A stretch of DNA of 64,000 nucleotides from NCBI RefSeq assembly GCF_934561735.1, contig NZ_CAKTGT010000003.1:124001-188000 (forward strand). The letters are read 5' to 3'. Below, piece after piece: positions 32,605-42,162 of this stretch; position 1 is the first letter of the stretch; every line of letters starts with the position of its first letter. This DNA is from an uncultured Eubacterium sp. Its GTDB lineage: Bacteria > Bacillota > Clostridia > Oscillospirales > Acutalibacteraceae. The position numbers were made by a program, and so were the translations under genes. The notes beneath the pieces are model-generated. The model was not told where the DNA came from and did no database searches. It saw nothing but the letters and a program-made list of their open reading frames with translations.

Positions 32605-33189
32605 TTAATCCGTCTGTTTGATTATTGCCTTTTGGAGCACCCAATTATAACAATAAAGAGTGTCGGGATGAATCAGTTTATTTTTGTTTACCAAATCGGT
32701 TATTGTAAATCGAGTAGCACAAAGCATTGCGTCTGTAAGCGAATTGTCTGCAAGTTTCCTAACACTTTCAACATCCGGATAACTACGCTCCGCACTTGTT
32801 AAATCCGCAAGATAAATCACCATTTCAAAATCTGTCATTTCTGCGTGACCCGTTGTGTGATAACGGATTGCATTCAAAATCTCCTCATCATCAATGCCGA
32901 GAACACTCCTGACATAACAAGACCCTGAAATTTGATGATACACCAATTTGTTACTTTTTTCAAGTTCTGTTGGGATAATACCTAAATTATCCATATATTT
33001 TTCCTGCTCGGCATAATCCGTTTCTTTGGTGATGTCGTGCAGAATTCCCGCAAGATACGCCTTGTCCTCATCAAGAGAATAAATCTTTGCAAGTTCCCTT
33101 GCCCGCTTTGCCACATTCATACTGTGGGTATAGCGATATTCGGACAATCTTTCTTTAATAATACTTTCGTATTTTTCAAAATCATACAT
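32605..33189 (-). CDS. yqeK: HD-domain protein YqeK (diadenosine tetraphosphatase)
   Basis: The 194-residue protein shows the HD-domain metal ligands in order: YRYTHSMNVAKRA, AGILHDITKE (His-Asp), YHQISGS, and RYHTTGHAEMTDFEMVIYLADL. YqeK enzymes hydrolyse Ap4A symmetrically using an iron centre. The gene overlaps nadD by eight bases and precedes rsfS, the standard Firmicute arrangement. Confidence 0.95.
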   Translation of the reverse strand: MYDFEKYESIIKERLSEYRYTHSMNVAKRARELAKIYSLDEDKAYLAGILHDITKETDYAEQEKYMDNLGIIPTELEKSNKLVYHQISGSCYVRSVLGIDDEEILNAIRYHTTGHAEMTDFEMVIYLADLTSAERSYPDVESVRKLADNSLTDAMLCATRFTITDLVNKNKLIHPDTLYCYNWVLQKAIIKQTD

Positions 33190-33769
33190 AGAGCCTGTGC
33201 TCCTTTATATATATATTTACACTTTCGGGGATATAATCCGACACATCCTCACCGTTTTTTATCATATCCCTGATCCGTGATGAAGAAATGTCGATCACAT
33301 CAAATTCCGACACGATAACATCTTTTAATTTTGGATGTTCCGCCTTGAAGTCCAACATTTCAACATACTGATTTTTTTCTCGTGCCGCAGTGACAACCGT
33401 GCAAGCAGAAAGTATTTCCTCAAACTTATACCACTTTTCAAAATAGAAAAATTGGTCCGCTCCGACAATCAGGTAAAATTCATCATCGGGATACTTCTCT
33501 TTCAGCTCGCAAATCGTGAGATATGTGTAGCTTTTGCCGTCACGCATAAATTCAATATCGCTGACGAGTTCATTTTCACCTACGCAAAGCCCCAGCATAT
33601 TAATTCTGTGCTTTCCGTCAATTAATCCGTCGGACGATTTATGCGGCGGATTGGCAGTCGGGATAAATATAATCCTGTCAAGCGAAAGTGCTTTTTTGTA
33701 TTGCTCGGCAAGAGCCAAATGCCCGTTGTGAACAGGGTTGAACGCTCCGCCGAATATGCCTGTTTTCAT
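33182..33769 (-). CDS. nadD: Nicotinate-nucleotide adenylyltransferase
   Basis: The 195-residue protein opens with the nucleotidyltransferase motif GIFGGAFNPVHNGHLALAE, with the catalytic HxGH at about residues 15-18. FIPTANPPHKS, LIVGADQFFYFEKWYK and ISSSRIRDMIK (about 167-177) follow. It adenylates nicotinate mononucleotide for NAD synthesis. It overlaps the YhbY-type gene by four bases and yqeK by eight. Confidence 0.96.
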   Translation of the reverse strand: MKTGIFGGAFNPVHNGHLALAEQYKKALSLDRIIFIPTANPPHKSSDGLIDGKHRINMLGLCVGENELVSDIEFMRDGKSYTYLTICELKEKYPDDEFYLIVGADQFFYFEKWYKFEEILSACTVVTAAREKNQYVEMLDFKAEHPKLKDVIVSEFDVIDISSSRIRDMIKNGEDVSDYIPESVNIYIKEHRLYV

Positions 33770-34218
33770 CGGCTGTTACCCTGCTTTTTGTCACGGTCGT
33801 TGCGATAACGAGGGCGGTCATAAACAGCATAAGGATTTTTTGCTTCCTTTTCTCTCTGTCTTTGGCGAAGGCCTTTAATCTTAACCTTTTTCTTTGCCTT
33901 TGCTTTTGCCGTACCCTGACCTCTTGCTTTTTTCTTTGCCTGAATTTTATCCGGATCGGCTTTTCTGTAAAGAACGATAATTCCGCCGATAACCTGAATA
34001 ACCTCGGCATCAAGTCTTTCTGCAAGTTGCGGTGCAAACTCTTTTGGTGTTTGCGGTGCGGTTTCAAGGTGAACACGGATTTTGATAAGTTCCCTTACAT
34101 CAAGGGTGTCGTCAATCTGTGTAATAAGATTGTCGGTGATACCCTCTTTGCCGATTTGTATAATAGGCTCAAGAGAATTTGCCTTTGCTCTCCAAGCCGC
34201 TCTTTCTTTTGATGTCAT
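33766..34218 (-). CDS. yhbY: YhbY-family CRM-domain RNA-binding protein with basic tail
   Basis: The 150-residue protein has the CRM (YhbY) domain in residues 1-90: LTSKERAAWRAKA-type start, PIIQIGKEGITDNLITQI, ELIKIRV and AEVIQVIGGIIVLYRK. YhbY binds the pre-50S ribosome. The C-terminal 60 residues are a Lys/Arg-rich tail (AKKKARGQGTAKAKAKKK...) longer than in short homologues and are probably RNA-binding. It overlaps rdgB and nadD by four bases each. Confidence 0.9.
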   Translation of the reverse strand: MTSKERAAWRAKANSLEPIIQIGKEGITDNLITQIDDTLDVRELIKIRVHLETAPQTPKEFAPQLAERLDAEVIQVIGGIIVLYRKADPDKIQAKKKARGQGTAKAKAKKKVKIKGLRQRQREKEAKNPYAVYDRPRYRNDRDKKQGNSR

Positions 34219-34838
34219 AAAATATTCTCCAATTCCTTAGTTAACTTTCTTAATGCGTTGCCTCTGTGAGAAATCTTGTCTTTTTCTTCTCCCTCATATT
34301 TACCAAACGACTTGCCGTTGATGATGAACAACGGGTCATAACCGAAACCTGCGTTGCCGTCACGCTCAAAGCCGATTGTTCCGTGGCACTCGCCTCTTAC
34401 GGTAATTTCTCTGCCATCGGGGAAAATGCAACAAATGGCACAAACATAATACGCTGTACGCTCCGACTCCTCAACGCCCTCAAGTTTTTTGAGAAGAAGA
34501 TTGTTGTTTTCCTCATCATCGGCATTCTTTTCGTTGTCAACATTCACACCGTTGTGAACTTCAATATTTGCAAATCTTGCGGAGTAAATGCCCGGTGCAC
34601 CGTCAAGATAATCAACACAAAGGCCGCTGTCGTCTGCAATGGCAGGAAGTCCTGTAATCTTGCAAGCCGATTCTGCCTTGATTTTTGCATTAGCCTCAAA
34701 TGTGTCACCGTCCTCAACAACTTCGGGAAGTGTGATTCCGAGCATTTTTGCGGTTACGACATTTATGCCGAGCGGAGAAAGAATTCTCTGCATTTCCGCA
34801 AGTTTTTTCATATTATTTGTAGCAAGAATAAAATCCAT
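34215..34838 (-). CDS. rdgB: dITP/XTP pyrophosphatase (RdgB/HAM1 family)
   Basis: The 207-residue protein starts ATNNMKKLAE (SxNxxK motif, triphosphate binding). FEANAKIKAE, PAIADDSGLCVDYLDGAPGIYSARFA, GNAGFGYDPLFI and ISHRGNALRKL are the other family signatures. It has a longer, acidic insert (about residues 95-115, NEKNADDEENN). It removes deaminated purine nucleotides from the pool. The start TAATG overlaps the ftsY stop by one base. Confidence 0.95.
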   Translation of the reverse strand: MDFILATNNMKKLAEMQRILSPLGINVVTAKMLGITLPEVVEDGDTFEANAKIKAESACKITGLPAIADDSGLCVDYLDGAPGIYSARFANIEVHNGVNVDNEKNADDEENNNLLLKKLEGVEESERTAYYVCAICCIFPDGREITVRGECHGTIGFERDGNAGFGYDPLFIINGKSFGKYEGEEKDKISHRGNALRKLTKELENIL

Positions 34839-35839
34839 TACTTTTTATCCTCCTCGCTCTCAGGTTCATCAACCTTTACATTTTCATTGATGAAATCGGC
34901 AATGGTGTCGTCATCATCGTGAGTAGGCTTTATGTCAAACATTGCAGACGCAAAAGCCTCTGCGTCAAACGGTTGCAAATCGTCAATTTGCTCACCCACA
35001 CCGATAAACTTAACCGGAACATCAAGCTCATTATTGATTGCAAGAACAACGCCGCCACGAGCCGTGCCGTCAAGTTTTGTGAGAATGATGCCCGTAATGC
35101 CTGCCGCTTCCTTAAAATCTTTTGCCTGATTAACGGCGTTTTGACCTGTTGTTGCATCAAGCACAAGGAGAGTTTCACGGCTTGCGTTTGGAAGTTCTCT
35201 GTCAATTACACGGCTGATTTTATTAAGTTCATCCATAAGATTTTTCTTGTTGTGAAGTCTGCCGGCTGTGTCAATAATAATGACATCCGCATTTTTTGCC
35301 TTGCCCGACTGAATTGTGTCATAAACAACGGCGGCCGGGTCTGCACCCTCACCGTGCTTTACAAGCGGAACGCCTGCTCTGTCTGCCCAAACCTGCAACT
35401 GCTCGATAGCACCTGCACGGAAAGTATCTGCCGCACCCAAAACAACGCTTCTGCCCATAGATTTTAATCTCATGGCAAGTTTGCCGATTGTGGTGGTTTT
35501 GCCAACGCCGTTTACACCGATTACAAGAATGATTGACGGCTTGGTGCGAAGTGCAAGATAGCTACCGCCCCATACAACACCGGCAACAATATCCTTGAGC
35601 GTTTCTCTTACCTGAGCAACGCTTGTAATATTATCGTTGGCAATTTTTTCTTTAAGGTCATTGATTACTCGCTCTGCTGTCGGAAAACCGACATCACCCA
35701 TAATCAAAACTTCTTCAAGTTCTTCAAAAAGTTCATCGGTTATTTTTTCGTGAGATTCGATAGTTTCGTTAATCTGCTTAACCATACCCTCATCACGAGT
35801 TTTTCTAAGACCTTTTCTGAATTTATCAAACAAACCCAT
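34838..35839 (-). CDS. ftsY: Signal recognition particle receptor FtsY
   Basis: The 333-residue protein has the N domain (about residues 15-110) and the SRP GTPase G domain: GVNGVGKTTTIGKLA (G1, about 128), DTFRAGAIEQL, DTAGRLHNK (G3), TKLDGTARGGV (G4) and GVGEQIDDLQPFD. It has a short N-terminus without the long acidic A domain. It receives SRP-ribosome complexes at the membrane. Located after smc as in most Clostridia, 96 bases from the smc stop; good GAGGAA site. Confidence 0.96.
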   Translation of the reverse strand: MGLFDKFRKGLRKTRDEGMVKQINETIESHEKITDELFEELEEVLIMGDVGFPTAERVINDLKEKIANDNITSVAQVRETLKDIVAGVVWGGSYLALRTKPSIILVIGVNGVGKTTTIGKLAMRLKSMGRSVVLGAADTFRAGAIEQLQVWADRAGVPLVKHGEGADPAAVVYDTIQSGKAKNADVIIIDTAGRLHNKKNLMDELNKISRVIDRELPNASRETLLVLDATTGQNAVNQAKDFKEAAGITGIILTKLDGTARGGVVLAINNELDVPVKFIGVGEQIDDLQPFDAEAFASAMFDIKPTHDDDDTIADFINENVKVDEPESEEDKK

Positions 35840-35935
35840 ATGTTAATTCCTCGCTGAAATATGTTAATTTATTTTTTTGTATTAAAAAATCGGTTTAATT
35901 ATTTTAAGGTGCGTTTTAAATGCGTTATCGTCAAT

Positions 35936-38900
35936 CTACGCTTCCAAGCCCATTTGCTGGGCAAGTTCTGCCGATTGCAGTTCAAGAAGCTTTGAAACGC
36001 CCTTTTCCTGCATTGTAACGCCGTACAAAACATCCGCTTCTTCCATTGTGCCTCTACGGTGAGTGATGGAAATAAACTGTGTTTTGTCTGTCATACGACG
36101 CATATATTTTGCAAATCGTTCAACATTGACATCATCAAGTGCCGCCTCAACCTCGTCATAAATACAAAACGGTGACGGTTGAACCTTAAGCACGCTGAAC
36201 AGCAACGCCATTGCGGCAAGTGACTTTTCACCGCCGGAGAAAAGATTGATGTTTTGTACAGATTTGCCCGGAGGCTGAATTTTAATTTCAATAGCCGATT
36301 CAAGGCAATTATCCGGTTCTTCAAGAATAATCTCTCCGTTGCCGCCGCCGAAGAAATCGGCAAAGCAGGTCTTAAACTCGGTATTAATCTTGTTGAACTG
36401 CGTCATAAACTTTTCGCTCATAGATGAGGTTAAGTCATCAATTATCTTTGCAAGTTCCTTTTTGCTTTGCTCAATATCGTCTATCTGTTCTTTAAGGAAA
36501 GTGTATCGCTCCGATACTTCCTTATATTCTTCAATAGCACCGACATTGATTGAGCCGAGCCCTCTGATTGCCACCTTGATTTCGTGAAGTCGTTTTTTAG
36601 CCTCTGCCATATCGTCGATTACAATTCCGAGTGCCTGTGCCTCGGGTTTTGTAAGCTCATACTGTTCAAACAGCATATCGCCGAGTTCGTCATATTCTTT
36701 TTTCATATTAGCCTTGCGTTCTTCAAGTCTGACAATATCACCCGACAATTTTTCCTTGTCGGTAAGAGTTGCCTTTTCTTTTGCACGAAGTTCGTTTGAA
36801 CGCTTTTCAAGCTCGTTTCTGTCCCCGATTTTTTGCGTTACGGCATCGTTGCTTTCGCTTGCCTTTTGGCGAAGTTCATCAGCCTGTGCCTTAACATCAT
36901 TGATAGAAAGCAAAAGATTTTCGTTTTTGGCTTTAATCTCGTTTATTTCATCTGTGATGTTCTTAACCCTGTCGGACTGTGTTGACTTGCGAAGTTCCAA
37001 TTCTTCAACCGAAAGTCTTGCCGCCTCGCTGTCTTTGGCTAAAGTTACAAGTTCAAGGTTAATTTGTTCTGTTATTTTTCTGATTTCTTCACGCTTTGAA
37101 GTAAGTTCCTTTGCACCTGCCGAAACGCTGTTAAGTTCGGCTTCGGTATCTGCCATCTGCTTTTCGATTTCAACAGCCTCTTGCTTTGCATTTTCAACAG
37201 CCTGACTTAACAGAAGTATTCTGCCCTCGCTGTTTTCCTGCTCTCTTTTCATCATATCACGCTGATTGATGAACGATTGAAGCTTGTCCGAAATAAGCTT
37301 TGCGTCACCCTCGGCACGAATGTACTCTTCCTTTGCGTTGCGTAAATCCGCATCCGCACCTTGCAAATCGGCTGCCGCAAGATTTGCATCCTCAACCGCT
37401 TTTTTGAGCTCTGCCTGAACATCTTTGAGTTCATCGCCGATTTTTTGAGCCTCGCTCTTTAATTCTTCAATAAGATTTGCACGGGAAAGAACACCGCTTC
37501 CCTTACCCTTTGAGCCGCCCGACATTGAACCGCCCGGATTCATCACCTGACCGTCAAGGGTTACAATCTTATATCTGTTTTTATATCTCTTTGAAATTGC
37601 AATGGCACAGTCTATATCCTCAGCAACCATAACTCTGCCGAGCAGATTTTCAACAATATCTCTGTACTGCCCGTCACAATCCACAAGATTTGAAGCGACA
37701 TCAACAAAACCGAAATTGTCATCAAGATTTTTTTCTTCAATATATCTCGGCTTGATTGCAGAAATCGGGAGGAATGTTGCTCTGCCGATATTGTTCTGCT
37801 TCAAGTAGTTGATTGCACGCTTTGCGTCACTTTCGGTTGACACAACCACATTTTGCATTGCCGCACCGAGTGCAATTTCAATAGCGGTTGAATTTTCGTT
37901 GTCAACGGTAATAAGCTGTGACAATGTACCGTGAATACCCGGAAGTGCCTTGTTTTGGCTTTGCTTGAGCACCGCCTTTACAGCACCGGAGAAGCCCTCC
38001 ATATTCTTTTCCAAATCTTCAAGAACACGGGCACGATCGCTCTTTTCCGCCATTTGGCGTGCAAGCCTTTCGGCATCCTGCTTAATTTTCTCAGCCTTTT
38101 GTTTCTTGGCGTCAACTTTCATTTGATAACCGCCGAGAGAGTTTTGGTATTCGTCAATTCGCTCTTTCAAAAATTCAAGATTTTTGTTGCCCTCGTCCGC
38201 CTGACTTTGTGTATATTCAATATCCTTTTGGGTTGCTTCGATTTGCGATGCAATGGTATCTTTGCGAGAATTAATTTCGTCAATAGACGAAGTCGCCTGT
38301 GACATTTTAACCTTGCTGTCCGAAAGCTTAACGGTAAGCGAGGTGAGCATTTGATTAAGCTCAACCGTTTTATCAGAAAACTCCATATTGTCATTTTGGA
38401 CTTTGCTGAGTTCATTCGCCACATTTTCAAGTTCCGCTTTTTTATCGGCAATCAGTTTTTCGTTTTGAGCGATAACGGCATTTTTCGCTTCTATCTGTTC
38501 ATCAAGAGTTGCACCTGTACCGTCTGCATCACTTATATCTGCCGTAAGTCTTGCAATGGTTTCGTTATTATGTTCAAGCGTTGCATTAAGAACGCTGATT
38601 TCGCCGTCTTTGCGGAGCGCTTCTTCCTCATATCCGGAAGCACCGAGCCTGCTTTGTTCAATAGCCAAATTGATTGAAGTAACCTTTTCTGCAACCTCTT
38701 CAAGTTCTTTTTCAATAGCGGCAAGGTCATTTTCAGAAACTTCATAGGAAGCCTTAACAGCGTCAATTTTGTGTTCCTGCTCCCTCAATTCAACAGTAAA
38801 TCTGTTGATTTTGTTGAGCCAAACGCCGATTTCAAGAGTCTTTTTCTCTTCGCTGTATTCAAGGAATTTTTGTGCCTTTTCGCTCTGCTTTTTAAGAGGT

Positions 38901-39508
38901 CCCACACGGCTTTCAAGTTCGCCGAGGATATCAAGAAGTCGCACAAGATTTTCCTGTGCCTGGTCAAGTCTGCGTTCCGCATCCTTTCTCTTATGGCGGA
39001 AGCGAGAAATACCTGCCGCTTCTTCAAACAGTTCTCGTCTGTCCTCGTTTTTGGCAGAAATGATAGAATCGATTTTACCCTGACCTACCATGGAATATCC
39101 GTCCGAGCCGAGGCCCGTATCCATAAATAATTCGTGAATATCTTTTCGTCTTACGCTCTCGCCGTCGATTTTGTATTCACTTTCGCCCGAACGATAGTAG
39201 CGACGGGTTACGGTGACAATTTCGCCGTGGTCTTTGAGAGTACCGTCCGAATTATCCAAAGTGAGCATAACCTGTGCAAAGCCGAGAGCCTTACGCTTTG
39301 ATGTTCCGCCGAAAATGACATCTTCCATCTTTGAACCACGAAGCGACTTTGTACTCGTTTCGCCGAGAACCCAACGAACGGCGTCGGAAATATTACTTTT
39401 GCCCGAACCGTTAGGTCCGACAACAGCGGTAATACCTTTGCCGAAATTTAATTCTGTTTTATCGGGGAACGATTTGAACCCCTGCATTTCAAGTGATCGT
39501 AGTAACAT
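35936..39508 (-). CDS. smc: Chromosome segregation protein SMC
   Basis: The 1190-residue protein has the head N-lobe with Walker A (VGPNGSGKSNISDAV, about residues 30-44), a long coiled coil (about 170-500), the hinge domain (about 515-670, with GIHGTLSQLI and GGSMSGGSKGKGSG), and a second coiled coil. The C-lobe carries the ABC signature LFSGGEKSLAAMALLF (about 1097) and Walker B CIYDEVEAALDD (about 1122). SMC with ScpA/ScpB organises and separates sister chromosomes; scpAB are not in the window. It lies five bases from the upstream radical SAM gene. Confidence 0.97.
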   Translation of the reverse strand: MLLRSLEMQGFKSFPDKTELNFGKGITAVVGPNGSGKSNISDAVRWVLGETSTKSLRGSKMEDVIFGGTSKRKALGFAQVMLTLDNSDGTLKDHGEIVTVTRRYYRSGESEYKIDGESVRRKDIHELFMDTGLGSDGYSMVGQGKIDSIISAKNEDRRELFEEAAGISRFRHKRKDAERRLDQAQENLVRLLDILGELESRVGPLKKQSEKAQKFLEYSEEKKTLEIGVWLNKINRFTVELREQEHKIDAVKASYEVSENDLAAIEKELEEVAEKVTSINLAIEQSRLGASGYEEEALRKDGEISVLNATLEHNNETIARLTADISDADGTGATLDEQIEAKNAVIAQNEKLIADKKAELENVANELSKVQNDNMEFSDKTVELNQMLTSLTVKLSDSKVKMSQATSSIDEINSRKDTIASQIEATQKDIEYTQSQADEGNKNLEFLKERIDEYQNSLGGYQMKVDAKKQKAEKIKQDAERLARQMAEKSDRARVLEDLEKNMEGFSGAVKAVLKQSQNKALPGIHGTLSQLITVDNENSTAIEIALGAAMQNVVVSTESDAKRAINYLKQNNIGRATFLPISAIKPRYIEEKNLDDNFGFVDVASNLVDCDGQYRDIVENLLGRVMVAEDIDCAIAISKRYKNRYKIVTLDGQVMNPGGSMSGGSKGKGSGVLSRANLIEELKSEAQKIGDELKDVQAELKKAVEDANLAAADLQGADADLRNAKEEYIRAEGDAKLISDKLQSFINQRDMMKREQENSEGRILLLSQAVENAKQEAVEIEKQMADTEAELNSVSAGAKELTSKREEIRKITEQINLELVTLAKDSEAARLSVEELELRKSTQSDRVKNITDEINEIKAKNENLLLSINDVKAQADELRQKASESNDAVTQKIGDRNELEKRSNELRAKEKATLTDKEKLSGDIVRLEERKANMKKEYDELGDMLFEQYELTKPEAQALGIVIDDMAEAKKRLHEIKVAIRGLGSINVGAIEEYKEVSERYTFLKEQIDDIEQSKKELAKIIDDLTSSMSEKFMTQFNKINTEFKTCFADFFGGGNGEIILEEPDNCLESAIEIKIQPPGKSVQNINLFSGGEKSLAAMALLFSVLKVQPSPFCIYDEVEAALDDVNVERFAKYMRRMTDKTQFISITHRRGTMEEADVLYGVTMQEKGVSKLLELQSAELAQQMGLEA

Positions 39509-39513
39509 ATTTT

Positions 39514-40491
39514 TTACCGTCTTATAATCTTTAAATCGTCTTTTGCAACCTTGTCGGTCACAGTAACTTTTATGTTATATCCCTCTTCCATAAGGAAGTA
39601 TATATTGCGTTTTTGCTGACCCTTCAGTTGAGATACCGAGCGAGGATTAACCATAATCTCGTAATCTCCGGGTCTTAATTTAAGTATCTTATTGAGCATA
39701 AATCTGCTCTTAACTATCTCGCCGAACGACTCGTGATAAGCACCTGCCACGGCATTTTTCTTTATATCGTTTGAAGCGTGAAGCCCGAGCCTTATAATCT
39801 TTATCCCCGCTTCTTCAAACATAGGGACAAGTTTTGTGCAAAGATTTGCCGCATCGTCAACCGTTTGCGGCTTGAACACTTCGTCCTCGTACAGTTTTGC
39901 AAGCATTGTGCCTTTTAGCACAACCGTTGGATAAATACGCACGGTTGCCGGCTGAAGTGCAATGATTTTCTTTGCGGTTTCTATTGCCTTTTCGTCTGTG
40001 TCAAGATAAAGCCCCGTCATCATTTGAAGTCCGAGTTCAAAACCATAGGACTTAATAAGATTTGAAGCGTTTACAACATCCTGTGCCGTATGTCCGCGAA
40101 GATTTGCCTTGAGCACCTCGTCATCCATACTTTGAGCACCGAGTTCGATTGAAGTAACGCCGTATTGCTTTAAAACAGTGAGCACCTCGTCATCTATAAA
40201 ATCGGGACGGGTACTGATTCTTATTCCCTTTACATCGCCGTTTTTAACATATGGATAAGCCGCCTGCAAAAGAGTGAGCATATATTCCCTGTCAATCGCC
40301 GTAAAAGAGCCGCCGAAAAATGCAATTTCGTATTCATATCCTTTTTTGCAAAGTGCAGTTTCAACAGCAGTCTTAACATCATCCGCCGTTGGCTGATTTA
40401 CATTGCCCGTGATTGTTTTTTGATTGCAAAACGAGCACTGCTGAGGACAACCGAGATGCGGAATAAAAATGCTGATATTACCTTTTTTCAT
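39514..40491 (-). CDS. Radical SAM protein of the Elp3-related type, smc-operon member
   Basis: The 325-residue protein has a radical SAM iron-sulfur motif CPQQCSFCNQ near residue 15. The barrel motif AFFGGSFTAIDREYM, STRPDFIDDEVL, ELGAQSMDDEVL and GLQMMTGLYLDTD follow, as in the Elp3-like COG1243 group. It has no GNAT acetyltransferase domain, unlike full Elp3. Elp3-type proteins modify wobble uridines of tRNA; the role of this short form, conserved beside rnc and smc in Clostridia, is not established. It overlaps rnc by four bases. Confidence 0.85.
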   Translation of the reverse strand: MKKGNISIFIPHLGCPQQCSFCNQKTITGNVNQPTADDVKTAVETALCKKGYEYEIAFFGGSFTAIDREYMLTLLQAAYPYVKNGDVKGIRISTRPDFIDDEVLTVLKQYGVTSIELGAQSMDDEVLKANLRGHTAQDVVNASNLIKSYGFELGLQMMTGLYLDTDEKAIETAKKIIALQPATVRIYPTVVLKGTMLAKLYEDEVFKPQTVDDAANLCTKLVPMFEEAGIKIIRLGLHASNDIKKNAVAGAYHESFGEIVKSRFMLNKILKLRPGDYEIMVNPRSVSQLKGQQKRNIYFLMEEGYNIKVTVTDKVAKDDLKIIRR

Positions 40492-41165
40492 ATAATTCCC
40501 ATCAACGAAAGTGCCTCTTTCGCCGCCTCCTGCTCCGCCTGTTTTTTGCTTCTGCCGACTCCCCTGCCGACAACATTTGAATTGAGGTGAACCTCCGCTT
40601 CAAAAACCTTGTCGTGATCGGGACCTTTTTCGCCGACAATAACATAATTGAGTGTTTCATCCTTATTTTGCTGAATAACCTCCTGCAAGGTGGTTTTGTA
40701 ATCCTTAAACAAAATGTGATGAGTGTTTATATCTCTTGCCAAAAAGTGAAGAATGTGTTTTTTTGCCGGTTCCATACCGCCGTCAAGATAAATTGCGGCA
40801 ATGAGTGCCTCAAAGGCGTTTTCAAGGTTTGAATCCCTGTCCTTGCCGCCCATTTTTTCCTCGCCTCTGCCGAGCAGAAGATAATCGCCGAGGTCAATTT
40901 CTCTTGCAAAATTTGAAAGCGACTGAGTGCAAACAAGCGACGAACGAAGTTTTGACAACTCACCTTCTGCCATATCCGGAAATTTATGGTACAAATACTC
41001 TGCCGACACAACGCTCAAAACGGCGTCGCCCAAAAATTCCATCCTCTCGTTATTGAATTTTTTTTGATTATCGTTTGCATAAGAGGAGTGAGTAAGTGCT
41101 TCCTCCAAATATATTTTTTTCTTAAAAGTGTATCCTATTTTTTCTTCTAAAGTTGAAACATCCAT
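40488..41165 (-). CDS. rnc: Ribonuclease III
   Basis: ATG 41165 is chosen over the GTG 12 bases upstream because it gives the usual start MDVSTLEEKIGYTF; 225 residues. The RNase III signature NERMEFLGDAVLS (about residues 35-47), with the catalytic acidic residues, and LENAFEALIAAIYLDGG are intact. A double-stranded RNA binding domain follows (about 150-222, ending VGRGVGRSKKQAEQEAAKEAL). It processes rRNA precursors and structured mRNAs. It overlaps the plsX stop region and the following radical SAM gene. Confidence 0.96.
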   Translation of the reverse strand: MDVSTLEEKIGYTFKKKIYLEEALTHSSYANDNQKKFNNERMEFLGDAVLSVVSAEYLYHKFPDMAEGELSKLRSSLVCTQSLSNFAREIDLGDYLLLGRGEEKMGGKDRDSNLENAFEALIAAIYLDGGMEPAKKHILHFLARDINTHHILFKDYKTTLQEVIQQNKDETLNYVIVGEKGPDHDKVFEAEVHLNSNVVGRGVGRSKKQAEQEAAKEALSLMGII

Positions 41166-41166
41166 T

Positions 41167-42162
41167 TTATTCTTCACTTTGCAATTCTTTTTCTATTTTA
41201 TCTATCAAATCGGTTTGCAAAAACATAACCGCCTGTTTGATTGCATTTTTAAAACAACGGGCATCTGCCGAACCGTGAGCTTTGATAACCGGCTTTTTCA
41301 CTCCGAGCATAACCGCTCCGCCGTATTCTTTGTAGTCAAACTGTGTTTTCATATCATTTATGCCCGAACGAACACCGAGATACGAAAGTTTGCTTAATGT
41401 ATTTTTATAAAAAGCGTTTTTAATTCCCTGCATAAGAGCCTTTGCAACGCCCTCGTAGGTTTTGAGTATCAGATTGCCCGTAAAGCCGTCCGCAACAACA
41501 ACATCAGCATCGCCGAACGGAATTTGTCTGCCCTCAATGTTGCCGATAAAATTATACGCAGCCGACTTCATCATCTGATATGCTTCCTTAACAACCGGAG
41601 TGCCTTTTGTTTCCTCCGTGCCATTGTTTGCAAGTGCAACGGTCGGATTTGCAACGCCGAAAATATTTTGCATATATATTGAGCCTAAAAGCCCAAATTG
41701 ATAAAGATATTCGCTTTTGCACTCTGCGTTTGCACCGCAGTCCATAAGCACAAACGGTTTGCTTACACTCGGCATAACCGAAGCGATTGCAGGACGCTTG
41801 ACGCCCTTAATTCGCTTTGTTATAAGAGTTGCACCTACTGTAATTGCACCTGTGTTGCCGGCACTGACAAAAGCGTCACCCTCGCCGTCATTGAGGAGTT
41901 TGAAGCCGACAGCCATAGAACTGTCAGGCTTGCCGCGAAGCACAACTTTTGCATCATCGCAGTTATCTATAACCTGTGTGCAGTTAATTACTTTCGTTTT
42001 TTTCAAGGCTATATTGTTTTCTTTAACGCAAGAATTTATGGCATTTTCATCACCGAGAAGAATAGCCTCATCAATGTCAAACTCATCCACGGCAAGCATT
42101 GTGCCTTTAATTATTTCAAGCGGTGCGTTATCTCCGCCCATTGCGTCAACTATAATTTTCAT
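41167..42162 (-). CDS. plsX: Phosphate acyltransferase PlsX
   Basis: The 331-residue protein opens IIVDAMGGDNAPLEIIKG, the PlsX signature. LRGKPDSSMAVGF, SAGNTGAITVGATLI, RPAIASVMPS, LMDCGANAE and VADGFTGNLILKTYEG follow. It converts acyl-ACP to acyl-phosphate, the first step of phosphatidic acid synthesis in Firmicutes. Its ATG overlaps the TGA of trmFO (ATGA-type). No acpP follows, unlike in many Bacilli. Confidence 0.96.
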   Translation of the reverse strand: MKIIVDAMGGDNAPLEIIKGTMLAVDEFDIDEAILLGDENAINSCVKENNIALKKTKVINCTQVIDNCDDAKVVLRGKPDSSMAVGFKLLNDGEGDAFVSAGNTGAITVGATLITKRIKGVKRPAIASVMPSVSKPFVLMDCGANAECKSEYLYQFGLLGSIYMQNIFGVANPTVALANNGTEETKGTPVVKEAYQMMKSAAYNFIGNIEGRQIPFGDADVVVADGFTGNLILKTYEGVAKALMQGIKNAFYKNTLSKLSYLGVRSGINDMKTQFDYKEYGGAVMLGVKKPVIKAHGSADARCFKNAIKQAVMFLQTDLIDKIEKELQSEE

